Shown here piece after piece: positions 10,953 to 21,963 of a stretch of 35,479 nt of DNA. Origin of the DNA: Trametes villosa (Eukaryota; Basidiomycota; Agaricomycetes; Polyporales; Polyporaceae); the NCBI GenBank assembly GCA_002964805.2, contig PUDQ02000111.1:1-35479 (forward strand), written 5' to 3'. The position numbers and the translations under genes are program-made. The first letter of the stretch is position 1. Every line of letters starts with the position of its first letter. The notes beneath the pieces were generated by a model that was not told the origin of the DNA, ran no database searches, and was given only the letters and a program-made list of their open reading frames with translations.

Positions 10953-11897
10953 CTATTCCAAGTGGGCGAACGGTTGCGTCCACACAGCCGAAGTCAACCC
11001 GCCTATCTCGCCAGTCGTACACTCTTCACCACAAGGAACCCCTCCCCTCCACCACACCGTCGTCAACATGCCTGCAGGTTTGGAGTCCCGACGGGTGGGG
11101 GCGCCAATGCGCAAGCTGATCGGATCGAATGAGCGTTTGAGGCAATATTCGTCTCCGAACCATCGAACTGTCAACGGGCAACTCGGAGACAGGCCTGGTC
11201 GGCAAACGGACGTGGAAGTCGCCGCGTTGGGCCAATCCGCTTCGTTGAGGTTGAAGGTGAAGCCGAACGAGCGGTACTTGCTGACCAGAGGTGAGAGGAT
11301 TTCGACGTCTTTCGGCGCCGCTATGCGGGACGGGTTCAAGAGCGCGCGGCGAGCGTCGAGCAAGTTGGGGTAGGGGATGTTGAAGCTGCTTCCGGAGAGG
11401 TACCCCATTGGAGCGGTGCTCCAGAAGTACGGGAGGGGAAGTGAAGAGCATTCCGTCAAGCTCTCAACCAGATCCATGGAAGCCTCCCCTCGTGACACGC
11501 GGACGATGCTCGATATTCCGCCTTGATAGGATTCTGGCGACGAATCCATGAAGGCGACGATCCGGTAACGCTCCACGTTCGTGAGGTAAGCGAGAACCGC
11601 CGCCATCGAGCCGTTAGGGATGTAGACGTCCAGGTCACTGGGGTGGATCCGACCGTCCAAGAAGACCGCGAGGCCGGCAGATCCAGCGATGATGCTACGA
11701 GTGTTGTCGAGTAGCAGCCGCAGCCGTCGGCCATCGTCCACAAAACGTCGAAGGAGGCGAAGGTACCGACGGTCGAGTTCGTCCGCGGCGTATGCATCAC
11801 ATTGACGAGACAACGAGGCGAAGCGAACCAGAGTTGGGGCGCTACAAAGGCGTAGTATCTCGAGTAGTACATCGTCTGGAAGACCGGTGACGCGCAT
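10953..11897 (-). CDS. F-box protein with nucleotidyltransferase-like domain
   Basis: The ATG at 11897 starts MRVTGLPDDVLLEILRLCS, a textbook F-box that would bind Skp1 of an SCF ubiquitin ligase; the frame runs 314 residues. The same frame stays open up to 12074, so a longer N-terminus or a spliced leader is possible. About residues 65-110 contain IIAGSAGLAVFLDG and then SDLDVYIPNGSMAAVL. This arrangement (G-S after a hydrophobic strand, then D-x-D) is the metal-binding pattern of the nucleotidyltransferase fold. Later GGISSIVRVSRGEASMDLVE supplies a candidate third acidic residue. Whether it transfers nucleotides is unknown. The gene converges on the 9604-10743 gene, and its 5' end lies close to the Helitron 3' end. 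Confidence 0.7.
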   Translation of the reverse strand: MRVTGLPDDVLLEILRLCSAPTLVRFASLSRQCDAYAADELDRRYLRLLRRFVDDGRRLRLLLDNTRSIIAGSAGLAVFLDGRIHPSDLDVYIPNGSMAAVLAYLTNVERYRIVAFMDSSPESYQGGISSIVRVSRGEASMDLVESLTECSSLPLPYFWSTAPMGYLSGSSFNIPYPNLLDARRALLNPSRIAAPKDVEILSPLVSKYRSFGFTFNLNEADWPNAATSTSVCRPGLSPSCPLTVRWFGDEYCLKRSFDPISLRIGAPTRRDSKPAGMLTTVWWRGGVPCGEECTTGEIGGLTSAVWTQPFAHLE

Positions 11898-12272
11898 GAC
11901 GAGGAGGGATAGCGAGCGAGGTCTGTGGAAGGAATGCGTTAGACGGGTGCGCTCGATGCGGATCGTATGAAGGATGAGGCTGACCTCTATGCTGTCAGCC
12001 ACAGCCGCCGAGGCCGTCACGTCCAGACCCCTCGCTCCTATCCGGGAGGCTTCCCTGGGGTATCTCCTCGACATAAACGAAACAATGCCGCTCTCCCCTC
12101 TGCTGTACTTCGACGAGAACTGAAATACGATACTGGAGGAAGTCCTTCTTAGTGCAAGCCAAGGGGATGTGAAAAATGACGCACCCGCATGTTCGAGTAC
12201 AATATGATGGGAACGCGCGGGGTGTCGGCAAAGTTATTGCTCGACATCATGCTGGGCAGTCGGTAACAAGAG
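11898..12272. other. Helitron 3' flank and F-box gene promoter
   Basis: This 375-bp interval holds the leader of the F-box gene and, next to the Helitron stop codon, a hairpin at 12223-12246. The Helitron's left end should lie here if the F-box gene is not part of the element. No clear A-YYAG junction (the complement of the CTRR-T end) was found. Confidence 0.4.
12223..12246 (-). repeat. Imperfect hairpin beyond the Helitron stop codon
   Basis: TGTCG-GCAA, a five-base loop, TTGC, a bulged T and CGACA can pair into a nine-base-pair stem. It lies 27 nt past the stop codon. Helitrons carry a hairpin near the 3' end, so this is a candidate, but no CTRR follows within about 15 nt. Confidence 0.35.
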
Positions 12273-15200
12273 CTAGAGGGAGGATGAGTAGATGTAGTGG
12301 GTCACCCGGCGTCCTCTAGCTGATCGCATGTCAACGGAAGTCGCTCTATCTGCCTCATAAATGCACATGTGTCCAGTCTCCACCCCGTCGTGATACCACA
12401 CTGCTCCACGCGTGTCGATGTAGCGCGCCGTGAAGTGATCCTGACCGTGATAAATCGCGCCTGACAGCGACATGAGGTTCGGTTCATGATCACCTGCGAC
12501 GGGCAGAGCAATTGAGATGTCCGGACGTACAGGACCCGTGTTCGCGACGTCTAGCACAAGCAACGGCGGGTTCGATGTCAACTGTGTACTAGCAATCACC
12601 GGGTTTGAACAGCTGCGGCAGCGTGTTCGATATGTCTCACGGATGATGTTGTGAATCACGTCTTGGATGGGAATCGACTGAGGCCGATTAGGCTGTCCTT
12701 GCGCGTGCATAGGAAGAACGTACCAGAGCAAGTTTGTGCCAAGTGCACAAGTGGGTACACTGGATGTGTGCGAACACACCTCACAAGCTTCCACCGCCGT
12801 CCCAAACGAGGCGGATGTGGAGAAGAGAGCGTGCACAATGTCGGACACGGACGCCATCGCCGCACCGACCCGAGGAAACGATACTGGATCGAATACAGAC
12901 AAGCTGTCCCGGATTCGTTCCCGTGTCGTTTCCAGAGAAGACGCGAAAATAGGCAAGTTAATGAACTGAGTAACCAGCTGCAAGGATAATATGTTGTCGT
13001 TGGGAAGTTGCCGGATCCAACGGTCGCCTTTTTCTACTCGGATGTTCCACAAGATGGTGAGAATACTGTCATACGCGCAACTCCAGTTGTTAGCATCCCA
13101 GCGCATACCGAGTCTGGACTGATCGCGGTCTACAGCGGCTTCGGTACGTACCATCTTTACCGGGACCCATTGCTCAGGTACGCGCGGACGTTTGCGCGGA
13201 CGCACGATCGCCTGCGCAGCGGGTACGTCAGTCTTCGCCGTTGGACTGGTCGTTCGTTGACCGCGCGGTGTACTATCCTCTGTAGATGGTTGCGCAGGCC
13301 GAGGAAACTTGGACCAAGGCAACGCGGAATCCGCGTTTGGAGGAATGTACCCGGATTTCTGTGATAACAAAAAGGACAGGATCAGGTCTGACCGGCACGC
13401 GCCCTCAACCGACGCCGGGAGAGTACCAGCCTCGCGCCTCGCGGTGATATCATCCAGCAATTCTAACTCACAGAACTCGAGCATCAATGCGTATGATGCA
13501 CCTCCTCGTAGCTTAGCGGGGTCGAATCCCTCAAGAACAATAGTGTTCAGCAGAGAGCTACTTCTGGAGAAAACCGTATACAAAGATTGATGGTTTCTGC
13601 AATATGTCGGATGTATCACGTTGTCGATACGAGTAAGGCCTTGACACGCGAAGTCAGTAAGTGCGAAGTTTTGAAGGCAGGGTACCTGAGAGCGCTGAAT
13701 AGTCACAGAAGTATCCCCGATTGGCAAAGTGCACCTTACGGAACGAGAGAGACGGGGAATGGGTATAACATTCAAAGGCAATCCGTCCAATTGCACATCT
13801 TGCGGAGGATTTACGAGCCGAACGAAGAGGACGTCCAGGTATTCCCTGCCAGCAGAATCTGTGTGCGAATCCCATCCATATACTTCACCAGGCGCTCCGT
13901 TGGTGGCACATAGCTCGGTAGCCTCATTTGATTTTAATAGAACAGGCATGCCTTCACACAGCGCGAGTACGCCTGGGTGATGGTCACTCATAGAAGGACG
14001 AATCCCCCACAAGGCGGTCTGCAGTTTGCCAGTGATACGGTCTGTTCGGCGTACCGGATCAACCGTTTCGGCGTAATTGCGTTGAACAAGTCGCATGGAC
14101 GCCGAATCTTTCACTTTTCCCCACCCGTCAACGGAGTGAAAATAATGCAGTTCCAACCCTCGACGAGCCGCAAAACGAAACGCTTTGTGCGCATTGATCG
14201 CATCGCGATGCGCGTTTCTGGCGGTAATAATCGAAACGTCCTCGAACTTATCAAGTTGTGATACGCTCGAGGACTTATAAGGAGTATAGATGCGCGATTG
14301 CAACAACTCGATGTCAGAGTCGGTGCACATCGCGTACCGCATATTGACCAGCGCGGTGCGGAACGCGATATCCTCATTGCTCATACCGGTCTGACGCATA
14401 TTCTGACGGAGGATGACAACGGTGGTGAAGGTATGCCATAGGGACTTACCAATCGCGGCCTGCTGTCCAGCGCGGGTCGTGGACGACGAAGTGGTGCCAA
14501 CACTATGGCTGTACAAGGAATGCCCCCTACCCGGAGGAGGCAGCTGCGCGAAGTCTCCAGCTAGAATCATGCTCTTTCCGCCGAAAGACGCGGTGAGGTC
14601 GCCAAACGCTTGAGTAAGAGCCGCGCATATTCGTTCGAGGTCACCGCAAGCGATCATGGACACCTCATCGATGAAGATGAGATCGACCTGAGCGAATCGT
14701 TCCCGAATTTTCTCCAGGGCGCGTCGAGAGAGTTTCCCATCCTTGTCAAAACCCAGACCGAGTACGGAGTGATACGTAGAGCCGCCGACATTAGCAGCGG
14801 AGCTCCCAGTTGGCCCGAGTACGAGGAAGCGATGCGCTTCATCGCGCGCTTCTAGGAAACCCACTAGGGCCAGTAGTACACGTGACTTTCCGGTACCCCC
14901 CATCCCGCCCATGTACATTCTTAGCGGGTCTACCTCATGATGGTGCAAATGACGAGCAGCTAGCACAAAAGCGCGGACTTGCTCTCGATTCAAGGTGAAA
15001 GTCTCTATCGTACTATGCAACAGCCGTAAGTGCGCATCTTGCAAAGGAACGTCGACACGTACACCATGTTTTGCCAAACTATCTACATCAGATTTGCTCA
15101 GGATTTCTATAAGCACCACCTTGAGACGTTTATGCACGCCAATAGCTTTAGAGTCGTCTTTTGAGCGCGACACGGTCCCATTTGCATGGCGGGAAGGGTT

Positions 15201-18200
15201 TGCCCGCGCCGCCACGACGGCATCCTTTGCCTGCTGCACGACCGTCTTCCACCGAGATGCAGGGTGAGACGGCTGAGGGCCTATTGAATACGTTTTGCCC
15301 GCTGAGCCCGCGAAGGTGGAAGGTTGAGATACAGTTGGATGCGCTGCAAGCATGAAGTCCGACATTTTGCGCACCTCCATGGCATTACGGGAGGAAATTT
15401 CTCCAATTTCACCGCCAGCATCTAACATGTCAGACAACGTGATATCTGTATAGTCGGCGGGATCAAGATCGTTAGGTTGGTCCAAGACATCATCGCCTAA
15501 TTCAGGCAAGTCCAATCCAGTGTTTCGACGAGCGGCAGAGAAATCGTCGCGTGCATCCTGACACTCGTACAGGACGTTCATATTTTTCATCACAGAAAGG
15601 TGTTCTTCAGGAAATGCGCACCGATCGAACGCTGAAGACCACGACCGGTCTGAACCCAGCAGGTCCACTGCCGAACGCCAACCGGATGGCGCGAACAGGG
15701 TCAGCATGGTACGGCAATATTCCTCGCGATCCCCTCGATCCGGACGAGGAAGAATGCCCCCTTTGAAGTCCAGAGTCCATAAGTTCGCGTCGTCTCGTCT
15801 AACAACTCCGTGCGTGGCCGCTTGCGGGTGTTCAGGAGAAAAGCGACCATACTTTAAGGAGCGGGCGACGCTGGCAGAGACAGGTGTATCGTCATCAGAA
15901 CCAGACGAGTCCCAATCAGAGTCCATGTCCGGAAGATGTGGTGTATCAGGACGGTTCGTGACTGACTTAGGGAGCCGTTTAATGTCGGTAGTCCGTAAAA
16001 ACTGGTATAAAGACATCTCAGAGTACGAGGCCGGCCTGAATACGTAGTCGTTTACCTTAGACAGCGGGACTATACGACTGCTAGTTGCGCCGATCATCAC
16101 CGTATCGTTTTCTGTAGGAACGTCCGGTACAGAAGAACTCGCGTGGCCCACATATTCAGGTGGGACAGTGTCTTCAACTCGGCGTACATAACCCTTCCAA
16201 TAGAACACCTTGAATATGTGATCCGTGTAGTGGTCAGGCTGTCCAAGCAAGTGGGCAGCCGCGGCGGGGCCTCCAGTTTCAGACGCGGCAGACAACGCGT
16301 TTATGAACTTAGATATGAGAACGCGCGCGTTGCGTTCTCGAAGATCGGGGTGGCAATTGATCAACTGTGGATTGCGATCTAAAACGGTGCGAATAGTCTG
16401 GAAAAAAGTGTGCGTGGAGAGCCCGTGCTTCGTTATATAATCAGTTACATATGCTATAATTGCGCGTATCGCGGTGCCTGACAAAAGAAGAGTGAAATCG
16501 GTGTTACACCTCAGGGCAGCAGTGGCGACCGGGCTTATGGTGTTCGTCCACTGTGATTGTTTTTTGAACCTGATAGCACCCGTACTGTTGTCGACCAATG
16601 TCTCCCCGAACAGTTCTCGCGGGAATCGTGCACGACAGTAGTCGTTAGGGGGCTTACCACGTTTACAGCCGAATGCGTGGTCTTGGTCGTGGCGATTTGA
16701 GCAGAAAACAAGACGATCAACGTCGGTACGGAAGGACGAGTACCAAGCGCTCAACTCGTCTTGGGACATACGGTCACGTGGGCGCGTTGCGAGCGTCATA
16801 GCCGCGTCGGGAATTAGGAGAGTTGGTTTGCCCTTCTTCGGACGACCGTTTACAACGCGAACATCCCCTGGCCTCTCCCATTTGTTTTGCAACTCCTCCT
16901 CAGAGCCGCAATAGTAATCACCCGTATGGCAAGATTCGAGCCAATCGAGTAAAGATTCCCTGAATGGCACATCGTTCAGTACGCGGTCTCGCATATCTTG
17001 CGGCGACAAACTGCCTTCGATCCAAATTAACAGGTGGAGATGCAAGGTCTTACGACCCTGCTCTTCGACTGTACCATAGTAGGCGGCGGTTTTCCCAAAA
17101 AGACCGTCTCGGTCGAAACCCATACCGAGCATGACGTCCAGCAAGGTGTTTACAGTGCGATCGAAAAACCGCGCAGCGCCAACGGGATTGCCTGCTAGCG
17201 CGCGCAGACGGTCACCATCTGATCGCAGCCGGGGTGAGGCGGAGGACAAATCAACATCCTCGCCACACATTGAGAGACAGATCGGGTTCTTTGTGTCCGC
17301 CGGCGCGAAAGTGAAGAAAAAGACAGGAACACCCCTACGGAATATGAGGGACTTGATTTCCGAGCGCTGATTTTTCTTGCGCGTGTTAGATCCAGCGACT
17401 TGAGCGGACGCGTGATCTACAAGAGACATGAGTTTGAAACACTTGCGTTCCGCGTCCGTTTCTGCTTGTACATATGCGCCATCCTTTGAGCGGACGATGA
17501 TGCTGTCGAGGGTGTCGTGATCGATAGCCATGAGCTTTTCGGCGACTGCGTCAAAATTTGACTTTTTGGTTAACAAATAACCTCCGGTGGTGCCGGAGCG
17601 CACTTGTTCGTGACTATACGCCACATATGAGAATGAACGGTCGGTCTGGAAACGACGATCACCGAACAATAAGTTCGCTCGGAGATGTGGTATGCGGTCC
17701 AATCGACGCGACCGTTTTAAGTTCTCAAAACCGCCCAATCCGTACGGATATAGCCACGGATACAAGCCAGGATATAGGTCAGCGTTGTGATACATCGTCT
17801 GTGGAGTCTCCTCATGCCCGACACCCAAAGCACGTCCACCCTGGTCGAAATATTTGATGGCGAACGCCAATCGCTGCTTATACGACATCTGCCCGAGCTC
17901 AGAAGAACTTAGGGTATGCACCATGAACGGACACTCTTCTCCGGAAGGCACTTGGCGTGCGTCGCTGGTCTCGTAGACGGCGACATTGGGCTCCTGATGA
18001 TCAGAAGAAGGCGATATGCGATGTATGATGTACACAGGAGGTTCGTTATCGACATATTGGGACATGTTAGTCGCCGATATGTTGATATCTTTATACTGAT
18101 CATGATTGAGCTTCAACCAGCGTAAAGCACTCATGACGACGCGGTGACGAACTATAAAAGGGGTCCGCTTATAATCCTCGTTGCTCGGGCGAACGGTGCC

Positions 18201-19275
18201 TGTGAACAAGATGGCAAACGTCTCGCTGATGTCCGTCTGCGGAGGGGGGAGCTCGTCATAGACCTTGAGCACCGGTTGTTCGAACAAAATGGCGTTGGCA
18301 CGAAGAAAGCCCTGACCGTCCCCGTTAACATGGGCGACACAATAATTTCGCCTGAAGCGGGAGATCAGAAGCTCTTCGGCATAACTTAATCCCCGTAGCT
18401 CTGGGGGGATGTCTCCGACCCAACGACCATTCGCAAGCGCCATCAGCGGAAGCTTGCGAGATCGCAGAGAGGAGTCACACTTGGAGCATATGGTCATGCA
18501 CTGAGTGCCGGCGCGGGTGAACAACGAAGACAGGTGTAGTATGGGGCCGGGGATTTCGAGCGCAGGCGGATCAGCAGACGTACGCCGTTCTTGGCGGGTG
18601 ACACCTTCCCCATCGCGAACGAGAGGTTCCAAATTGACTTCGGACACAGGACGAGTAAGAATAAGATTGTTACTCACTAGGCAGGCACATACGGCGCAAG
18701 CTGTCTCGTATATAGACGCGGGTTCTAGTGCGTCTACCCAGCGCCGCATAAACTGAGCGCAATCTGCCGCATCCAGAGGTTTCGGTGGGAAGGTGGATGA
18801 ACCGTCAGATGCGCGTGGAGACGCCTCCTCGAAAGGGGGGGAAGATTGCGGAGCGCCCCCCGCCAACACCGATGGGTCGGGATTGCGAAAAACACACCAT
18901 GTTTCGACGCACCGAACAGTGCATTTATGTGCTTTAATCTCGGCGCTTAAGGCAGTCTTGGTGCGATTGGACCGGCCTGGGCGGATACCGTGAAGTAGGC
19001 CGAGTTGTTTGAGCGCAGGGAGCCCGAGCTTATCAGATAGATGTTCAAGCGACAGGTACGAGGCAAAAAGCGCATTATCGCCGACGCACAAGGCGTGGGC
19101 GTCAGGCATAGAACAACAATTGACATGGGTTACAAAGGAAGCTCGAACAAGGGGGGTACCGCACAAGAGCGGCCGCCCTTGGAGCTCAGACATCAAGAAT
19201 TGTGTTCCTGCTGTGAGGGATGAGATATGGCTAAAAACGACCGGGTTATTACTCACAAGAGCCGGTGCCCCTCAT
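12273..19275 (-). CDS. Helitron Rep/PIF1-type helicase with C-terminal cysteine protease domain
   Basis: A single open frame runs from 19256 to the TAG at 12273 (2,327 codons). Its first codon is GTG inside a splice-donor-like GTGAGT, so I propose ATG 19275, exon 19257-19275 and a 46-nt intron 19211-19256, giving about 2,318 residues. Numbering here counts from 19256. Residues 110-125 are Cys-rich; about 180-410 resemble the region N-terminal to Helitron Rep. Helitron_like_N spans about 558-748, with HUH motif His739-Leu-His741. The tyrosine pair is Tyr936/Tyr940 in AYVTDYITK. The SF1B helicase holds Walker A GGMGGTGKS (Lys1457), IFIDE (1527), GDFAQLPP (1567), LRQNMRQ (1616) and YTVFSRSSS (1893). 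The C-terminus is a deubiquitinase-like domain. All catalytic motifs are intact and no frameshift was seen. Confidence 0.93.
12276..13109 (-). other. USP/USPL1-like cysteine-protease domain in the Helitron protein
   Basis: This is the last 280 or so residues of the Helitron protein. It opens with a catalytic-Cys box, WDANNWSCAYDSILTILWN (Cys at about residue 2060). Two Cys pairs (2158/2161 and 2213/2216) look like a zinc ribbon. The His box is HFTARYIDTRGAVWYHDG, with His 2274 and an Asp at 2290. This order is that of ubiquitin- or SUMO-specific peptidases of the C19/C98 kind. A basic NLS-like RPRKRPR at about 2019 precedes it. Numbering is from the codon at 19256. Confidence 0.72.
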
Positions 19276-19914
19276 GCTGCGCTGTGTCGACGGCGATAGG
19301 TGTGGTGCCAATGACGATAGGCGACAGGTAGCTGAAGTTCAGAGGATTCGGTTGAGAGGATATGCGCGAGTGGGGTGAGAGTATGAACAGCAGCGCGCGT
19401 GGGGGTGTTGTTTGTTGTGAGAGCGAGCAGGGGCCATCCACCCCCACCGCAGCTCGATTCCGGGGCGGAGATTGAAACGTTCGCGGAAGCAAAAGTGGCC
19501 CAAGCGCAAATGGGGCGGGCCGGTAAACCGGGGCGTGGGAAATGGTACAGACCGATTACATCGGACAAAGGAGCTCTGAGCTGATGATAACCGATTCTTG
19601 AAGAATCGGAACTTGCGCGGTGCCACCATGTATGTTACGAAATGCGAGCTTTAACGCAAGGGCCTGTACGTGTCGCTGAATGGCGAATTTCGAACTTGAC
19701 AGAACGCGATGACGGTGTGCGACGCCGATGCGGGGGTCCGGGGGAAAGGCCGGGTATTAACACAGCGTCTATCGCGTTCAGCAACGTAATATACTGCTTG
19801 TCCTCCCTCCACTTCCCTTCCTTCTGCGCCTTCCATCTTTTGCGCCAGCTGTTCTTAAGGTCTCACTACCTGAACCCGCTCGCGCAGGCGTATTGAGCAA
19901 TACTCAACTCGACC
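19276..19914. other. Helitron 5' flank and promoter of the acyl-CoA-synthetase-like gene
   Basis: The left part should be the Helitron 5' region and contains a perfect 19-nt palindrome at 19591-19609. The right part (about 19760-19914) is a C/T-rich fungal leader before the ATG at 19915. The Helitron's right junction must lie between them. Short ORFs here have no supporting signals. Confidence 0.45.
19591..19609. repeat. Perfect palindrome CCGATTCTTGAAGAATCGG
   Basis: Nine bases pair perfectly around one central base, about 316 nt upstream of the proposed Helitron ATG. It could be a structural element of the Helitron's 5' region. It also contains TTCTTGAA, an inverted TTC/GAA pair that resembles part of a heat-shock element. 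Neither role is proven. Confidence 0.5.
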
Positions 19915-21963
19915 ATGGGGCTCTCAGACTATCTGGTCACGGATGACCTGACCATCATCCTGGCTCTCGTCGCTGCAGGCCTCTTCCTCTTGCACAACCT
20001 ATACAAGCCTCAGGCTCTAGTGCATCCTATCCTGCTCGGGAGACAGAGCGATGTTGCTCGCGTCAGGAACCCGAAGGAGAGCGCGGTCTACCGCAACTAC
20101 AGTACCGGGATGCTTGGTCGCGTATGTACTCCCGGGTCGTTCCTTCAGTTCGTCGTTTCACCGTCTTCTAGTTCCCCTTGCGCCCGACCAAGGATCAGCA
20201 GGTCGTGCTAGACCTGGTGAAACCGGATGCTGACGCGCCTCGTACCCTGTGGTCCACCAAAGTGAGCAGCCCCGCCGTTTGCACTCGAATGTAGAACTCA
20301 CAACACAACGCACAGATTACGAACCCCGAGCTTAGGGCTCGTGTTGCGATTGTCGGCGCGGGCCTAGTCCGTCTTGCTGGCTTAGTGCCTCAGGAGTCTA
20401 ACGTTCTGGTCTTGCTCAACGACAGCCTGGGTATGTCGTGCCTACTCAGTCACAAGCACGCGCCTCACCCAGCTAACTCGCGCGCGCAGAGTTCATCATT
20501 GCCGACCTGGCTCTGGCATCCCATTCTGTCCCCTCGTTCACTATCTCATCGCTCTCGCTGCTGTCGCCTGTTCTCGAGAATCACCCCCCGTCGGTTATCA
20601 TCGCCCAGGCTGAATTCATCCCCCAACTTCTTGAGCTCGTATACGACTCGAACGAAAGTGCCCATCACACGATCGTCGTCCTCGGTGACATCAGCAGCGC
20701 TAAGGTGCCCCGCTCGACCAATGTCAAGATCGTGAAGTGGGAAGACGTTGAACGCGAGGGCGCCTCGGCGGAGAAGCTCGCTCTCCCTGTGCCTAGTGCG
20801 TAACACAACCGTTATAAGGGTACCTCAGGTCGTCTAACCCTTGCATACAGCCCCCGACGATGTCTTTACTGTGTCGTTCTTCGAGACGCCCGCGGGAGGA
20901 TTCGAGGGCGTGCAGCTCACGCACCAGAACCTCACCGCCGGTGTGGCTGCTACTCGCGCCCTGATGCCACCCTCCAGCGCAATGTCGCCTCTGGACACGA
21001 TTCTTTCGGCCTATCCACTCAGCTCTCCGTATGGGCGCGCGGTCGCTTACACCGCGCTCTTCGAGGGAACGAGCTTCGTCACAACTGACAGCACCAAAGT
21101 GATTAGGCCTGAGGGAGGTGAGGGTCGTCCACCATTGCAACATGGCGCGTAGCACGCACTGACGTCGCTGAACAGCACCGACTGCCACCGGCCTGAAGGA
21201 CCTCCGTACTACCTCCACGTACAGCACCTCGTCGCCGACGATCCTCTTCGTGCGCCCGGACCACCTTGCGAGCCTTAGCGACACCATCCTCCAAGAGGCA
21301 AAGAAGTCGTCCTGGGTCCTGCACAACTTCGCCTGGCGCCACAAGCTCGCGGGCATCCTCGAGGGTTACATCACCAAGCAGAGCCTATGGGATCGCCTCG
21401 TCTTCGACGCCGCGCGCGTCAAGGTCATGGGCAAGGGCGCGGGGACCGTCCGTGCGGTCATCGTCAGCGGCGGTACGTGTGCACCATCCTTTTCGTAATG
21501 CAAGTGCTGACCCCCCGCTGCAGGCGCACTCGAGGCGCAGGCGCTCACCCCGGCTCGCATCGCGCTCTCCGTCCCGGTCATCAACGCACACGCGCACCCG
21601 CTCGTCGCCGGCCCCGTCTTCGCCTCGCACGCGCTCGACCTCCAGACGTTCTCCACCACGAACCCCGGCGCCCCGTCCGCGTCCGCCGCCGACGCGTACG
21701 CGTTCACGTACCTCGCGCCCGTCGGCCCGCCCTCGGTCAACGTCGAGGCGAAGCTCTCTGACGTGGACGACACCGCCGTTGAGGCGGGCGCGGACCCCGT
21801 TGGGGCGCTGCATGTGCGCGGGCCGTCTGTCGGGCGCCCGCTGTCGGTGTCGGTTGAGGAAGAGCCGCAGGAGGAGGAGCTGCGCGGATGGCGCGCGACT
21901 GGCGAGCGGGCGAAGGTCGCGCCCAACGGTACCTTCAAGGTCGCCATTGGTTCCAAAGCCTGA
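19915..21963 (+). CDS. Acyl-CoA-synthetase-like (ANL superfamily) protein, probably catalytically degenerate
   Basis: Seven exons (19915-20121, 20172-20261, 20316-20430, 20490-20795, 20851-21117, 21176-21472, 21524-21963) give 573 residues with exact phase. An N-terminal anchor (LTIILALVAAGLFLLHN, about residues 12-28) suggests ER or peroxisome membrane attachment, as in long-chain acyl-CoA synthetases. The AMP-binding landmark GVQLTHQNLT (259-268) matches the GVxLTHxNL consensus. The preceding phosphate-binding loop reads ETPAGGFEG instead of TSGTTGxPKG, so the Lys is Glu258. Near the end GWRATGERAKV (from 549) replaces the usual GWxxTGD, putting Glu555 in place of Asp. The protein stops about 20 residues later, so the C-terminal lid domain is absent. 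A true ligase should retain these features; a binding, scaffold or decaying role is more likely. Confidence 0.8.

Larger units (their letters stand above)
12200..19620 (-). mobile_element. Probable autonomous Helitron (limits approximate)
   Basis: The element is defined by an intact Rep/helicase gene. Helitrons move by rolling-circle replication, using the HUH nuclease to cut and the helicase to unwind. The 3' end lies to the left. Limits are estimates from the coding region and two hairpins (12223-12246 and 19591-19609). The canonical TC start and CTRR end could not be assigned. Neighbouring genes constrain the element to between about 11.9 and 19.9 kb, unless the F-box gene is captured cargo. 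The long, unbroken frame suggests recent activity. Confidence 0.75.

Noticed and set aside
10953..12074. F-box gene as captured Helitron cargo
   Set aside because: Helitrons can carry host genes, but a similar F-box gene occurs nearby at 7165-8117 and the element end was not found; a neighbouring host gene is the simpler reading.
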